Positions 33,739 through 44,012 of a DNA stretch of 64,000 nucleotides are shown in pieces; the first letter of the stretch is position 1; every line of letters starts with the position of its first letter. Origin of the DNA: Rhizobiaceae bacterium. Its GTDB lineage: Bacteria > Pseudomonadota > Alphaproteobacteria > Rhizobiales > Rhizobiaceae. The notes beneath the pieces were generated by a model. That model was not told the origin of the DNA. It did no database searches and saw only the letters and a list, made by a program, of their open reading frames with translations. The stretch lies in contig JAILWO010000001.1 of NCBI GenBank assembly GCA_025698895.1, positions 903,001 to 967,000 of the forward strand. Direction: 5' to 3'. The position numbers and the translations under genes are program-made.

Positions 33739-35331
33739 ATGGCGGATTTCGAAGCGGTTCTGAAAAAGACGATCGGCGGTCTCGGCGCCAATACGCCGGA
33801 GATGCGCAAGAAGGTCTATGACAAGGCCCGGACCACCATCACCGCCAAGCTCGCGGCGATTGACCCGCCGCCACCTCAGGCGGTCGTCGACCGCCAGAAC
33901 AAGGCGCTCGAGGATGCCATCGCGTCCGTGGAGGCTTCCTATGCTCCCGAGCCGGAAGAAGACGACCTCGACGCGATTTTCGCGAGCCTGAAATCGCCTG
34001 TAGCCGTTGCCGGCAAGGCTCCGGAACCGGACGAACAGCCTGCTGCCCCGGCAACTCCCCACGCCGAGGCGGGCCAGGACGGACCGGCCCCGGCCGGGGA
34101 GGCGGCTCCGGTTAACGGCCCCGAGTCCGATCCTCTTGCGGTGGACGAATTGCCGTCCCTCGCGGGTTCCCCGCCGCGCGGCCAACGAGGGCGGTCGAGA
34201 GGGCGCCTCGGTGTAGTGGCCGCCCTTGTCGTGCTGCTCGCGCTTGCCGGCGGCGGATATGCGGTCTGGCTCAATCAGGACGCGTTCGGCGACCTGTTCA
34301 CGAGCGCGGAACCCGAACCCGCCGGGGTAGACGCACCGCAGCCGACCATTGTGCTTTCCGGCGAGGAGGAGGGCACGGACGGACCCGAGGAGGCAGCCCT
34401 CGACGAGGAGCGTGATCTGTCGGGAGACGTGGCCGCTGCCGAGACGGAGCCTTCCGCCGGTGAGGCCGGCGAGGATATCGCCGCCGTCGCGCCTGATGAG
34501 GAGGACGGATCCGAACCGGCCGCCGATCCCGGCCCCGATGATGCGGACGCCCCGCGGAAGTTCACCCAGCGGCTTCTCGAGGATGGCAGCGAAGTCGACA
34601 TGGGCGCCGCGGAGGGGGCTGGTGGCATTGGCGAAGGCACGTCGGTGGCCACGACGGTCCTGCGCGAGGAAGGCGTCCAGGCCGCCGCACCGGATGAAGC
34701 CGACGGCAATGCGGAGGAACTGGCCCAGGCAACCGAGGACGCACCGGAAGAGGGCGAAAGCGCCGAACCGACCGTTGCGGTCGGTCAGCGCGCGATCTTC
34801 TACGAGGAAAGGACGAGTTCGGCGCAAGGCTCGGCCGAGACCGGCTCCATCGTCTGGTCGCTCGTACGGGAATCGCCAGGAGGAGACGCCCCACCCGAGC
34901 CGGCGATCCGTGCCGAAGCGTCCATTCCCGAGAGGGACCTTCAGCTTCGCATGACGATCAGGCGCAATGTCGACCAGACCTTGCCGGCCAGCCATATTGT
35001 CGAGATGATCTTCCTCACGCCGGACGGCTTCTCGGGCGGCGGGATCGAGAACGTCCTTCGCATGACCCTGAAGCGCTCCGAGGAGGCGCCCGGCGCGCCG
35101 CTGCTCGGCATCCCGGCCAAGATCGCCGATGGCTTCTTCCTGATCGCCCTCAGCGACGCGGAGGCCGACATTTCGCAGAACCTGAATCTCCTCGAGCGCG
35201 AACAGTGGATCGATATACCCATGGTGTACCGATCCGGACGCCGGGCGCTGATAACGCTGGAGAAGGGGATTCCCGGCACCCGCGTGTTCGAGCAGGCGCT
35301 TGAAGCTTGGCGGAGTGGCAGCAGCGGCTGA
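33739..35331 (+). CDS. Acidic single-pass membrane protein of unknown function
   Basis: A 530-residue protein. Residues 1-80 look helical with KKTIGGLGANTPEMRKKVYDKAR. Residues 80-150 are low-complexity Pro/Ala/Glu. A basic stretch, RGQRGRSRGR, precedes one membrane helix at about 157-177. A second acidic low-complexity region follows, then a folded C-terminal part (about 340-530) with RAIFYEE, HIVEMIFLTPDGFSGG and GRRALITLEKG. Homologues in Rhizobiales are known only as hypothetical or loosely annotated membrane proteins. It ends six bases before holA. The ATG at 33739 is chosen over upstream starts because the conserved-looking helix begins there. Confidence 0.75.
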   Translation: MADFEAVLKKTIGGLGANTPEMRKKVYDKARTTITAKLAAIDPPPPQAVVDRQNKALEDAIASVEASYAPEPEEDDLDAIFASLKSPVAVAGKAPEPDEQPAAPATPHAEAGQDGPAPAGEAAPVNGPESDPLAVDELPSLAGSPPRGQRGRSRGRLGVVAALVVLLALAGGGYAVWLNQDAFGDLFTSAEPEPAGVDAPQPTIVLSGEEEGTDGPEEAALDEERDLSGDVAAAETEPSAGEAGEDIAAVAPDEEDGSEPAADPGPDDADAPRKFTQRLLEDGSEVDMGAAEGAGGIGEGTSVATTVLREEGVQAAAPDEADGNAEELAQATEDAPEEGESAEPTVAVGQRAIFYEERTSSAQGSAETGSIVWSLVRESPGGDAPPEPAIRAEASIPERDLQLRMTIRRNVDQTLPASHIVEMIFLTPDGFSGGGIENVLRMTLKRSEEAPGAPLLGIPAKIADGFFLIALSDAEADISQNLNLLEREQWIDIPMVYRSGRRALITLEKGIPGTRVFEQALEAWRSGSSG

Positions 35332-35337
35332 TCCTGC

Positions 35338-36405
35338 ATGGCCCACAAGCGCGCTCACGAGGTCGATCAGTGGCTTGCGAGACCTGATCCCGCGATCACG
35401 GTCATTCTCGTCTATGGCCCTGATCGTGGCCTGGTGACCGAGCGGGCACGCCGGTTCGCGGACTCGACCGGTCTGGCGACGGATGATCCCTTCTCCGTGA
35501 TACGGTTCGATGGCAGCGAGTTGGAGACCGACCCCGGCCGCCTCGCGGACGAAGCCGCCACCGTGCCGATGTTCGGAGGCAACCGCCTTATCTGGATCCG
35601 CAACGTCAGCGGCGGAAAGGCGCTCTCGGACCGTATCGCCGAGCTTTCGGCTGCGTCGTCGCCGGATCTCGCCATTCTGGTCGAGGCAGGCGATTTGAAG
35701 AAGGGCTCGACATTGCGCGCGGCCGTCGAGAAGGCGCCCTACGGGATGGCCCTGCCCTGCTACGCCGACGGCGACCGGGACATCGACGCCTTGATCGACA
35801 CGGTGCTCGGGGTCGCCAGCCTGGCGCCGTCGCCTGCCGCGCGAACCGCCTTGCGCCGGCATCTGGGCGGTGATCGGCTGGCGTCGCGCGGCGAGCTGGA
35901 GAAGCTGGCGCTGTATTGCCATGGCAGCCAGACGGTCGAGATCGACGACGTCGAGGCCATCATTCCGGACGTTTCGGCGACGACGGCGGACGATGTGGTC
36001 GACGCCGTCCTGGCCGGACAGGTGGACCGCATAGATTCCGCGCTGCAGCGGGCCTTGAACGCCGGCGCGACGGCCTACCCGGTTCTTGCCGCCGTCATGC
36101 GGCAGCTTCAGGTGATCGAGCAGCTACGAATGATCGTCGAGGCGGGAAACGGAACCGCGGCCAGCGCTGTTGCGGCGGCCCGGCCACCGATCTTCTTCAA
36201 GCGCAAGGCGGCGGTCGAAAAGGCCGTCGCGGCAGTGGACAGTGAGACACTGCGACGGTTGCTTGGGCGACTGCAATCAGGCGTGCTGCAGACGCGGCGG
36301 CATGGCGAACTGGAGACGACACTGGCGCGTTCGGCTGTGCTTGCCGTCGGTTCGGAGATCGGACAATCCTATTCGCGTTCCGGCCACCGCCACGCAAGTA
36401 TTTGA
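35338..36405 (+). CDS. holA: DNA polymerase III subunit delta
   Basis: Delta subunit of the clamp loader that opens the beta ring (355 aa). The start MAHKRAHEVDQWLA and the segments ILVYGPDRGLVTERAR and RLIWIRNVSGGKALSDRI fit the HolA N-terminal domain; FKRKAAVEKAV belongs to the C-terminal part. In many Rhizobiales holA precedes parB near the origin, as here. The usual upstream leuS-lptE pair is missing and an unknown membrane protein gene takes its place. It converges on parB. Confidence 0.93.
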   Translation: MAHKRAHEVDQWLARPDPAITVILVYGPDRGLVTERARRFADSTGLATDDPFSVIRFDGSELETDPGRLADEAATVPMFGGNRLIWIRNVSGGKALSDRIAELSAASSPDLAILVEAGDLKKGSTLRAAVEKAPYGMALPCYADGDRDIDALIDTVLGVASLAPSPAARTALRRHLGGDRLASRGELEKLALYCHGSQTVEIDDVEAIIPDVSATTADDVVDAVLAGQVDRIDSALQRALNAGATAYPVLAAVMRQLQVIEQLRMIVEAGNGTAASAVAAARPPIFFKRKAAVEKAVAAVDSETLRRLLGRLQSGVLQTRRHGELETTLARSAVLAVGSEIGQSYSRSGHRHASI

Positions 36406-36427
36406 TAATAAACGACTATCAGCCGCA

Positions 36428-37300
36428 TCAGGCTTGCAGCTTGCGGCACAGCTCGTCTAGCTGGTCAAGCCTCCGATAGGCGATCTTCAGTTCACCGCCT
36501 TCACCCTTGTGGCTTATCCTGATCTTCAGCCCGGTCGCATTCGACAAGAGCCGCTCGAGCGCCTCGGTGTCCGCGTCCTTCTCGCGGTGCGCGTTCGCGC
36601 CAGCGGACTTTACGGGCTCCGCCGGCTGCTGCGCGAGCGCCTCGGCCTGACGGACCGAAAGCCCTTCCTCGACGATGCGCCGCGCCAGCTTTGCGGGGTC
36701 GGCAGCGCTGACCAGGCTGCGCGCATGCCCCGCCGAAAGATGGCCTTCCGAAACAAGCGTCCGGACCTCGGACGGCAGCTTGAGCAGCCGCAGCGTGTTG
36801 GCGACGTGGCTTCGACTCTTGCCGATGACCTCGCCCAGCTCGGCCTGGGTATAGTTGTGATCGCGCATGAGCTGTTCATAGCCCTGCGCCTCTTCCATCG
36901 GATTGAGATCCGCGCGCTGAACATTCTCGACGATCGCGAGTTCGAGCGCCACCCTGTCATCGACGTCGCGCACGATGATGGGAATGTCGGTGACGCCGGC
37001 CGCCTGCGCGGCGCGCCAACGTCTCTCGCCCGCGATCAGCTCGTACTGTCCCTTGGCGGCGCCTGGCCGAACGACGACCGGTTGGACCATGCCGTGCGCC
37101 CGGATGGATTGCGAGAGATCGGACAGGTCCTCGACATCGAAACTGCGGCGGGGGTTTCGTGGATTGGGCGAGATCATGTCGACCGGCGCAAGCCGGTCGG
37201 CGCTCTTGACGGGTTGTTCGGCCTGCTCGGGCTTTTCGATCTCGCCGATCAGGGCGGCAAGGCCGCGTCCCAGCCGGCGTTTGGACAGATCTTCACTCAT
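36428..37300 (-). CDS. parB: Chromosome-partitioning protein ParB
   Basis: CTP-dependent DNA clamp that loads at parS sites and spreads to form the origin-segregation complex (290 aa). It has the ParB/Srx domain with SPNPRNPRRSFD and AGERRWRAAQAAGV, an HTH domain including YTQAELGEVIGKSRSHVANTLRLL, and a C-terminal dimerisation domain after about residue 230. It follows parA in the same direction with a 28-base gap. Candidate parS sites lie in rsmG and between mnmG and mnmE. Confidence 0.97.
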   Translation of the reverse strand: MSEDLSKRRLGRGLAALIGEIEKPEQAEQPVKSADRLAPVDMISPNPRNPRRSFDVEDLSDLSQSIRAHGMVQPVVVRPGAAKGQYELIAGERRWRAAQAAGVTDIPIIVRDVDDRVALELAIVENVQRADLNPMEEAQGYEQLMRDHNYTQAELGEVIGKSRSHVANTLRLLKLPSEVRTLVSEGHLSAGHARSLVSAADPAKLARRIVEEGLSVRQAEALAQQPAEPVKSAGANAHREKDADTEALERLLSNATGLKIRISHKGEGGELKIAYRRLDQLDELCRKLQA

Positions 37301-37328
37301 CGTTTGGCTTTCATCCTGCCTTGGCCAT

Positions 37329-38144
37329 TCAGGCGGCGAGCATTTTGCGTTCGCGACGGATCACCTCGGACGCGAGTTGCAGATAGGCCTGGCTGCCGGT
37401 GCATTTGAGATCGTAGAGGATGGCCGGCTTGCCATGCGACGGCGCCTCGGAAATACGGACATTCCGCGGGATGACCGTCTGATATACCTTCTCGCCCATA
37501 TGGGCGCGGACATCGTCCACGACCTGGTTGGCGAGATTGTTGCGGCCGTCGAACATGGTCAGCACGATGCCCTGAATACCCAGTTCCGGATTGATGGAAG
37601 CCCGCACACGCTCGACTGTCTGAAGAAGCTGGCTCAGGCCTTCGAGCGCGAAGAACTCGCATTGCAGCGGAACCAGGACCGAATCGGCGGCCGCCATCGC
37701 GTTGAGTGTCAGGAGATTGAGCGAGGGCGGGCAGTCCACCAGAACATAGGAAAAACGCTCCTGGCTTCGAGGCACGGCGCGCAGCGCGTTCTTCAGCCGA
37801 AGAACCCGGTCGGCCTCGGATGCGATCTCGAGCTCGACCCCCAGAAGATCCATCGTGGACGCCACGATCGACAGGCCGGGCACCGCGGTCGCGATCGCTG
37901 CCTGCTCGATGGTCGCCTCGCCCGTCATGATGTCATAGGATGATATATCGCGCTCGTGGCGATCGATACCCAGCCCGGTGCTGGCATTGCCCTGTGGATC
38001 GAGGTCGATCACAAGCACCCGCTCGCCGATGGCCGCCAGTGCCGTGGCCAGGTTAATGGCCGTGGTGGTCTTTCCCACGCCCCCCTTCTGGTTCGCGATC
38101 GTGATGATGCGCACGGCAGGCTTTCCTTGTGACTTTGCACTCAC
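37329..38144 (-). CDS. parA: Chromosome-partitioning ATPase ParA
   Basis: Deviant Walker ATPase that drives origin segregation with ParB (271 aa). The P-loop KGGVGKTT is at residues 20-27, the LVIDLDPQGNASTGLG and DCPPSLNLLTLNA segments hold the Walker A' and B residues, and GIVLTMFDGRNNLANQV is family-typical. Its start overlaps the rsmG stop (ATGA), so it is translationally coupled to rsmG. The order mnmG-rsmG-parA-parB is the conserved origin-proximal arrangement. Confidence 0.98.
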   Translation of the reverse strand: MSAKSQGKPAVRIITIANQKGGVGKTTTAINLATALAAIGERVLVIDLDPQGNASTGLGIDRHERDISSYDIMTGEATIEQAAIATAVPGLSIVASTMDLLGVELEIASEADRVLRLKNALRAVPRSQERFSYVLVDCPPSLNLLTLNAMAAADSVLVPLQCEFFALEGLSQLLQTVERVRASINPELGIQGIVLTMFDGRNNLANQVVDDVRAHMGEKVYQTVIPRNVRISEAPSHGKPAILYDLKCTGSQAYLQLASEVIRRERKMLAA

Positions 38145-38767
38145 GCCGCGCGGCGAAGCGTCAGGATGACACTGTCTGAATCAACCGCGCTCGGTCGTTC
38201 TACCAGATCGTACAGGCTCAAGTCACCGGCTTCCGCGATCTCGGCGTGGTAATCCCGCCCTTTATGCAGGTGAAGGATCGTCCCCCTGTCGGTCCAGGGC
38301 TTCGCCAGGGCCAGGATGGCGGAAAGCGGCGCGAACGCCCGCGCGGTGACGACCTCCGGCGCGGGTGTCGCCGCGACGACCTCATCTGCGCGTTCGCACA
38401 GCACATGCGCCCCGCCGGATGCAAAGCGGCTGGCGGCCAGCCGCAGGAAACTTGCCTTCTTGCCGTTGCTTTCCACCATCGAGACACGAGTGCCGTCATC
38501 CCGCATGAGGATCGCGAGCACCATGGCCGGAAAGCCGCCGCCCGACCCGAAATCCACCAGGTGCCGCGGCCGGCCGATCAGGGGAAGCAGTTGCGCGCTG
38601 TCCAGCACGTGGCGATGCCAGATATCGGGGAGGGTCGAGCTCGCCGCGAGATTGATTCGCTTCGACCACTGCAGGAACATCGCTTCGAAGTCCCGCAAGG
38701 CCGAAAAGGTTTCACGTGAAACCTCGCCCGCGACCTTCCGCAACGCTTCGTAGCGGTCGTCGTTCAA
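38141..38767 (-). CDS. rsmG: 16S rRNA (guanine-N7) methyltransferase G
   Basis: SAM-dependent methylation of G527 in 16S rRNA (208 aa). The SAM-binding motif is [17 protein letters not shown], preceded by [15 protein letters not shown] and followed by [13 protein letters not shown], all characteristic of RsmG/GidB. It overlaps both mnmG and parA by four bases. Its 5' coding region contains a strong parS site (38708-38723), so codons in this stretch serve both protein and DNA-binding functions. Confidence 0.96.
   Translation of the reverse strand: MNDDRYEALRKVAGEVSRETFSALRDFEAMFLQWSKRINLAASSTLPDIWHRHVLDSAQLLPLIGRPRHLVDFGSGGGFPAMVLAILMRDDGTRVSMVESNGKKASFLRLAASRFASGGAHVLCERADEVVAATPAPEVVTARAFAPLSAILALAKPWTDRGTILHLHKGRDYHAEIAEAGDLSLYDLVERPSAVDSDSVILTLRRAA
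38708..38723. promoter_or_regulatory. parS site (ParB-binding palindrome) inside rsmG
   Basis: GGTTTCACGTGAAACC is a perfect 16-base palindrome that matches the bacterial parS consensus TGTTTCACGTGAAACA at the 14 inner positions, differing only at the outermost pair. It lies about 0.6 kb upstream of the parA coding start and about 6.5 kb from the putative origin. It should nucleate ParB loading. Confidence 0.88.
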
Positions 38768-40626
38768 GCGGCATCGCCTCGCGCCATGCGGGACCGCGCG
38801 ATCAAGAGCAGGATCGCCGAGGGCGTCATACCGTCGATCTTCTGCGCGTCGGCGATCGTGCGCGGCCTTCTCGACGCCAGTTTCATCTTGATTTCATTGG
38901 ATAATCCGGAAATCGAGGCGGGATCGAGTTCTGCCGGAATCTCCAGATCTTCCTCTTTCTTGGTCGCTTCCGCGTCGGCCGCCTGCCGTTTCAGATAGAC
39001 GTCGTAGCGCGCCTCGATCTCGAGCGCCTCCACGCAGCGGGCGTCCATTCCGGACAGTGTCGGCCAGATTTGGGCCAGCCTCGCGATCGTCTGATCCGGA
39101 TAGGAAAGCAGATCCCAGGCGCTTCGCCGCTTGCCGTCGGCGTTGACGGCCAGGCCCCGCGCCTGCGCCTCGCCCGGCGTGAGCGTCAGCGACTGGAGCT
39201 GCCGCCGCGCGCCATCCAGCGCGGCCTTATACGTCTCGAACCTCTGCTGGCGCAGCGACCCGCACAGCCCGTGTTCGATGGCCTTCGGTGTCAGGCGCAA
39301 ATCCGCATTGTCGACGCGCAGCGACAGGCGGAACTCCGCCCGCGACGTGAACATCCGATAGGGTTCGGTGAGAGGCGCGCGGATCAGATCATCGATCATA
39401 ACGCCGATATAGGATTCGGTCCGGCTGAAATAGACCGCAGGCTGGCCGGCCGCGTGGCGCGCCGCGTTCAGACCCGCGACGAGACCCTGCCCCGCTGCCT
39501 CTTCATAGCCGGTCGTGCCGTTGATCTGCCCCGCCAGGTACAGGCCTCCGATGTTCCGCAAGGACAGCGACGCATCCAGCTGCGTCGGGTCGATATAGTC
39601 ATACTCGATCGCGTAGCCGGGCCGCCTGATCGCGGCATTTTCCAGGCTAGGAATGGTTCGCAGGAGAGCCTGCTGTACGTCTTCCGGCAGTGACGTGCTG
39701 ATCCCGTTCGGATAGACGGTATCGTCATCCAATCCTTCGGGTTCGAGGAAAATCTGGTGTCCGTCACGGTCCCCGAAGCGGACGATCTTGTCCTCGATCG
39801 ACGGGCAGTAGCGCGGCCCGACGCTGTCGATGCGGCCCGAATACATCGCCGAGCGATGCACGTTTTCCCGAATCAGCGCATGCGTTTGCGGGGTCGTGCG
39901 CGTGATCCCGCATTCGATCTGCCGATTGACGACGCGATCGCTCAGAAACGAGAACAGCCATGGTTCTTCGTCGCCCGGCTGCATATCGAGCCGATCCCAT
40001 GCGATGGTCCGCCCGTCCAGACGCGGCGGGGTGCCGGTCTTGAGCCGTCCGAGCCGGACCGCGCGCGCGCGAAGCGTCGCGGACAGTCCCGTGGACGCTT
40101 TCTCCCCATGCCGGCCGGCAGGAAAACTCCGATCTCCGATATGGATCAGCCCGCCCAGGAACGTGCCTGTCGTCATGACGACCGCGCCGGTCGCCAGGCG
40201 TCGGCCATCCGCAAGTTCCACGGCCGCGACCGTTCCGTCCGTGATCTCCAGGCCGACGCATTCGCCTTCCAAAACGGTGATGCCGGCCAATTCCGCCAGC
40301 GCCGCCTGCATCGCGCCACGATAGAGCTTGCGGTCGGATTGCGCGCGCGGTCCCCTGACCGCCGGTCCCTTTCGCCGGTTGAGAAGCCGGAACTGGATGC
40401 CGGCCGCGTCCGCGACCCGGCCCATCAGCCCATCGAGCGCATCGATCTCCCGCACCAGATGCCCCTTGCCGAGCCCGCCTATGGCCGGGTTGCAGGACAT
40501 CACGCCGATCGTGGAGGCCGACAGGGTGACGAGCCCGACCCGCGCACCAACCCGCGCGGCCGCCGCGGCTGCTTCACAGCCGGCATGGCCGCCACCGATG
40601 ACGATCACGTCGAACTTGCTGGTCAT
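38764..40626 (-). CDS. mnmG: tRNA U34 carboxymethylaminomethyl-modifying enzyme MnmG
   Basis: FAD-dependent partner of MnmE that installs cmnm5 at U34 of certain tRNAs (620 aa). The FAD-binding motif is [19 protein letters not shown]. Conserved parts include [34 protein letters not shown] and [21 protein letters not shown], with a helical C-terminal domain. The ATG at 40626 is the family start; in-frame sequence beyond it runs through the repeat-bearing gap. It overlaps rsmG and follows mnmE. Confidence 0.97.
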   Translation of the reverse strand: MTSKFDVIVIGGGHAGCEAAAAAARVGARVGLVTLSASTIGVMSCNPAIGGLGKGHLVREIDALDGLMGRVADAAGIQFRLLNRRKGPAVRGPRAQSDRKLYRGAMQAALAELAGITVLEGECVGLEITDGTVAAVELADGRRLATGAVVMTTGTFLGGLIHIGDRSFPAGRHGEKASTGLSATLRARAVRLGRLKTGTPPRLDGRTIAWDRLDMQPGDEEPWLFSFLSDRVVNRQIECGITRTTPQTHALIRENVHRSAMYSGRIDSVGPRYCPSIEDKIVRFGDRDGHQIFLEPEGLDDDTVYPNGISTSLPEDVQQALLRTIPSLENAAIRRPGYAIEYDYIDPTQLDASLSLRNIGGLYLAGQINGTTGYEEAAGQGLVAGLNAARHAAGQPAVYFSRTESYIGVMIDDLIRAPLTEPYRMFTSRAEFRLSLRVDNADLRLTPKAIEHGLCGSLRQQRFETYKAALDGARRQLQSLTLTPGEAQARGLAVNADGKRRSAWDLLSYPDQTIARLAQIWPTLSGMDARCVEALEIEARYDVYLKRQAADAEATKKEEDLEIPAELDPASISGLSNEIKMKLASRRPRTIADAQKIDGMTPSAILLLIARSRMARGDAA

Positions 40627-40671
40627 GCCTGCTTCTTTCCTGCGCTTCGGTCCAGAGTCAATCCCGTCGGC

Positions 40672-40687
40672 TGTTTCACGTGAGTCA
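40672..40687. promoter_or_regulatory. Degenerate parS-like site 1 between mnmE and mnmG
   Basis: TGTTTCACGTGAGTCA matches 14 of 16 positions of the parS consensus; only two bases in one arm differ. It lies in the short gap between mnmE and mnmG. An identical copy sits 27 bases away. Weak ParB binding is plausible but inferred. Confidence 0.55.
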
Positions 40688-40698
40688 TGCAGCCCGAT

Positions 40699-40714
40699 TG
40701 TTTCACGTGAGTCA
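40699..40714. promoter_or_regulatory. Degenerate parS-like site 2, overlapping the mnmE stop codon
   Basis: This is a second, base-for-base identical copy of TGTTTCACGTGAGTCA, in direct orientation 27 bases from the first. Its last three bases are the mnmE stop codon on the opposite strand. The spacing puts the two sites on roughly the same face of the helix (about 2.6 turns, so only approximately). Confidence 0.55.
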
Positions 40715-42043
40715 TTTGCCGATGCAGAAGCTGGAAAATATGCGGTCGAGCAGGTCATCGGGCGTGACATGGCCGGCGATGCGGCCAAGATCGTCGGACG
40801 CCAGCCGCAATGTCTCGGCCTCCAGCTCCAGCGGTGTCCCGGGCATTTCCGTCAGGCTTGTCAGTCTCGACCGGCAGGATTCCAGCAGGTCGACATGCCG
40901 CAACCGGCTCGGCAGCAGATCGGCTTGTCCGGCGGCCTCCTCCGACACGATCCGCTCCAGCTCGGCGATCAGCCGGTCCATCCCCGTGCCAGTTCGCGCC
41001 GAGACCGCGATCTCTCCCTCGACAAGGCGCGACGACGTCAGATCGGCTTTCGTCGCGACACGCAGGACGGGTATTCCCTCGGGCGTCGAAACAGAAGATG
41101 CTTCCGGCTGCTCGGCAAGGTCGCGAAGAACGAGCACGAGATGGGCCGACGCGATCCGGTCCTTGGCCCGCGATATCCCCATCGTCTCGATGCGGTCGTC
41201 GGATTCGCGCAACCCGGCCGTGTCCGAAATGATCACCTTGTAGCCCCCCAGGTCCAAGCTCACCTCGATCACGTCGCGCGTCGTGCCGGGAATTTCGCTG
41301 ACGATCGCCACTTCCCGCTGGGCCAATGCATTGAGCAGGCTCGACTTTCCGACATTCGGCGGCCCCGCGATGACGATGCTGAACCCGCCGCGAATGATCT
41401 CGGCCCGCCGGTATCCCTCGGCATGCCGCGCGATCTCCAGCGCCAGCTCGCCGAGGTCCTCCCAGACCACATCGGAAACGGAACCGGGTATATCGTCCTC
41501 GTCGGCGAAATCGAGTTCGGCCTCGATCATGGCGCGGGCGTGGAGAATGCGCTCGCGCCATCCCGCGTAGAGGCCGGGTAGCGCGTCTCCCGCGCCATCG
41601 ACCGCGAGCCTGCGCTGGGCCTCGGTCTCGGCCGATATGAGATCGGCCAATGCCTCAGCCTGGGACAGGTCGACACGGCCGTTCAGAAACGCGCGCCGGG
41701 TGAATTCCCCCGCCTGCGCCTGTCTCAGCCCCTCGATGCGGCCAAGCGTATCCAGCAGCGCCTTCACCACGGCCGTACCGCCATGGCAGTGGAACTCCGC
41801 GCAGTCTTCTCCCGTGAACGTGGCCGGCCCGGGCAGGAAGACCGCTAGGCCCCGATCGAGTTCGATTCCCTCCTCGCTCGTGAACCGGCCAAGGACGAGC
41901 CGGCGCGGTGGCGGCACCTTCCCGAATATCGTTTCGAGCGCGAATCGAGCCTTGGGGCCGGAGAGCCGGATGACGCCGACCCCCGATGGGGTCGATCCCG
42001 AGGAAAGCGCGTAGATCGTATCGAGGCTGTCGGCGGAAGCCAT
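40712..42043 (-). CDS. mnmE: tRNA modification GTPase MnmE
   Basis: GTPase that works with MnmG in wobble-uridine modification (443 aa). It has an N-terminal folate-binding domain with TIYALSSG and GVGVIRLSG, and a G domain with the P-loop [25 protein letters not shown] and DTAGLRES. The extreme C-terminus is FCIGK, carrying the conserved cysteine of the CIGK motif. Genes rho upstream and mnmG downstream are on the same strand; the stop overlaps a parS-like repeat. Confidence 0.97.
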   Translation of the reverse strand: MASADSLDTIYALSSGSTPSGVGVIRLSGPKARFALETIFGKVPPPRRLVLGRFTSEEGIELDRGLAVFLPGPATFTGEDCAEFHCHGGTAVVKALLDTLGRIEGLRQAQAGEFTRRAFLNGRVDLSQAEALADLISAETEAQRRLAVDGAGDALPGLYAGWRERILHARAMIEAELDFADEDDIPGSVSDVVWEDLGELALEIARHAEGYRRAEIIRGGFSIVIAGPPNVGKSSLLNALAQREVAIVSEIPGTTRDVIEVSLDLGGYKVIISDTAGLRESDDRIETMGISRAKDRIASAHLVLVLRDLAEQPEASSVSTPEGIPVLRVATKADLTSSRLVEGEIAVSARTGTGMDRLIAELERIVSEEAAGQADLLPSRLRHVDLLESCRSRLTSLTEMPGTPLELEAETLRLASDDLGRIAGHVTPDDLLDRIFSSFCIGK

Positions 42044-42066
42044 CGGAACGGCTCCGAATCGATCCG

Positions 42067-43332
42067 TCAGGTATTCATGGATTCGAAGAAGTCCGAATTC
42101 GTCTTGGTCTGCTTCAGCTTGTCGATGAGGAACTCGATCGCGTCGGTCGTGCCCATCGGCGCGAGGATGCGGCGCAGCACGAAGATCTTCTGCAGATCCT
42201 GCCTGGCAATGAGCAGGTCCTCCTTGCGGGTTCCGGACTTGAGGATGTCCATCGACGGGAAGATGCGCTTGTCCGCCACTTTCCGGTCGAGCACGATCTC
42301 GGAATTGCCCGTTCCCTTGAATTCCTCGAAGATCACCTCGTCCATGCGGCTGCCGGTGTCGATCAGCGCGGTCGCGATGATGGTCAGTGAACCACCTTCC
42401 TCGATGTTGCGCGCCGCACCAAAGAACCGCTTGGGCCTCTGCAATGCGTTGGCGTCCACGCCACCGGTGAGCACCTTGCCCGATGACGGCACGACCGTGT
42501 TGTAGGCGCGCCCGAGGCGGGTGATGGAATCGAGCAGGATAACGACGTCGCGACCATGCTCGACCAGTCGCTTTGCCTTCTCGATCACCATTTCGGCAAC
42601 CTGGACGTGTCGCGTCGCCGGTTCGTCGAAGGTCGAGGAGACCACCTCACCCTTCACGGAGCGCTGCATGTCGGTGACCTCCTCCGGACGCTCGTCGATC
42701 AGCAGCACGATCAGATAGCATTCGGGGTGGTTCGACGTGATCGAATGGGCGATGTTCTGCAGCAGCACCGTCTTGCCGGTCCGCGGCGGCGCCACGATCA
42801 GGCCGCGCTGTCCCTTGCCCAGCGGCGCCACCAGATCGATCACGCGCGATGAAATGTCCTTGGTGGTCGGGTTCTCCGTCTCCATCCGCAGCCGCTCGTC
42901 GGGGTAGAGCGGGGTCAGATTGTCGAAATGGATTTTGTGGCGGATCTTCTCGGGATCCTCGAAGTTGATCGTGTTGACCTTCAGCAGCGCGAAGTAGCGC
43001 TCGCCTTCCTTGGGGCTTCGTATGGGCCCTTCGACGGTGTCGCCCGTCTTCAGCGAAAAGCGGCGGATCTGCGAAGGCGAGATGTAGATGTCGTCAGGGC
43101 CGGGCAGATAATTGGCGTTGGCCGAGCGCAGGAAGCCGAACCCGTCCTGAAGGACCTCGACCACGCCATCGCCGATGATTTCGATATCCTGCGCGGCAAG
43201 CTTCTTGAGGATGGCGAACATCAGCTCCTGCTTGCGCATGACACTGGCGTTCTCGACCTCGAGCGATTCGGCGAACGCGATCAGGTCTGTCGGCTTCTTG
43301 TTCTTGAATTCCTGGAGCTTCATTTCTTGCAT
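42067..43332 (-). CDS. rho: Transcription termination factor Rho
   Basis: RNA-dependent hexameric helicase that terminates transcription (421 aa). The N-terminal part starts [22 protein letters not shown]; the RNA-binding cold-shock-like domain includes [23 protein letters not shown]. The Walker A region is [15 protein letters not shown] and the Q/R-loop region follows around [29 protein letters not shown]. The 155-base gap before it, after hemJ, may hold the rho leader. The order hemE-hemJ-rho-mnmE is the usual alphaproteobacterial one. Confidence 0.98.
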   Translation of the reverse strand: MQEMKLQEFKNKKPTDLIAFAESLEVENASVMRKQELMFAILKKLAAQDIEIIGDGVVEVLQDGFGFLRSANANYLPGPDDIYISPSQIRRFSLKTGDTVEGPIRSPKEGERYFALLKVNTINFEDPEKIRHKIHFDNLTPLYPDERLRMETENPTTKDISSRVIDLVAPLGKGQRGLIVAPPRTGKTVLLQNIAHSITSNHPECYLIVLLIDERPEEVTDMQRSVKGEVVSSTFDEPATRHVQVAEMVIEKAKRLVEHGRDVVILLDSITRLGRAYNTVVPSSGKVLTGGVDANALQRPKRFFGAARNIEEGGSLTIIATALIDTGSRMDEVIFEEFKGTGNSEIVLDRKVADKRIFPSMDILKSGTRKEDLLIARQDLQKIFVLRRILAPMGTTDAIEFLIDKLKQTKTNSDFFESMNT

Positions 43333-43487
43333 ATGCGTGCTCTGCTTCGCTCGGAAAGGGAGGCGGCGAACTTCTGGACTGAGGGATGCGACGGCTGCGT
43401 CGTTTGGGCCACAGGGGTGACGAGCTTCGACGCGCTTCGAGGAGAGAGTTCTTATCTATAGCGCTCGCACGTCAAGAGCAAGGGCTA

Positions 43488-44012
43488 TCAGAACGGCTTC
43501 ACGACAACCAGCACGACAATGATCACCATCAGGACGGTGGGAACCTCGTTCATCAGCCGCCAGTGGCGGGCCGGTTTTTCGTTGCGATCCTCGGCGAAGC
43601 GCCGCACGGAAGCGGCGAAATAGCCATGCACGCCCGACAGGACCAGCACCCCCATTATCTTGGCATGCAGCCAGCCTCCCGAGAAGCCGAACCCCTTCCA
43701 GGCCAGCCACAGGCCGAATATCCAGGTCACGATCATCGCCGGATTGATGATCAGGCGCAGCAGCCTCGCTTCCATCAGCTTGAACGTCTCCGACTGCGGC
43801 GTGCCCGATCCCGCTTCTGCGTGGTAGACGAAGAGGCGAGGCAGATAGAGCATTCCCGCCATCCACGAGATGACGGCGATGACGTGGATAGCCTTGGCCC
43901 AGGGGTAGAAGCTCTCCGGCGCGATCATATGGAGCGCGACCGCTCCCGCGATGAAAACCGCGATCGCGATTGCCGCGCGACGCGCGGCTTTCCTGCCTGA
44001 CCCGCTCGTCAT
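43488..44012 (-). CDS. hemJ: Protoporphyrinogen IX oxidase HemJ
   Basis: Membrane-embedded protoporphyrinogen oxidase of late heme synthesis (174 aa). It has about four to five hydrophobic helices and the HemJ signatures [27 protein letters not shown], with the conserved histidine in AIHVIA, and [20 protein letters not shown]. Its start overlaps the hemE stop by four bases (44009-44012), so the two heme enzymes are translationally coupled. Confidence 0.95.
   Translation of the reverse strand: MTSGSGRKAARRAAIAIAVFIAGAVALHMIAPESFYPWAKAIHVIAVISWMAGMLYLPRLFVYHAEAGSGTPQSETFKLMEARLLRLIINPAMIVTWIFGLWLAWKGFGFSGGWLHAKIMGVLVLSGVHGYFAASVRRFAEDRNEKPARHWRLMNEVPTVLMVIIVVLVVVKPF

Noticed and set aside
33577-35922. 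781-codon open frame on the minus strand opposite the unknown membrane protein and holA
   Set aside because: The amino-acid composition is arginine/glycine-rich shadow type, with no family motif, while the plus strand has holA and a protein with a clear membrane helix and short intergenic spacing.
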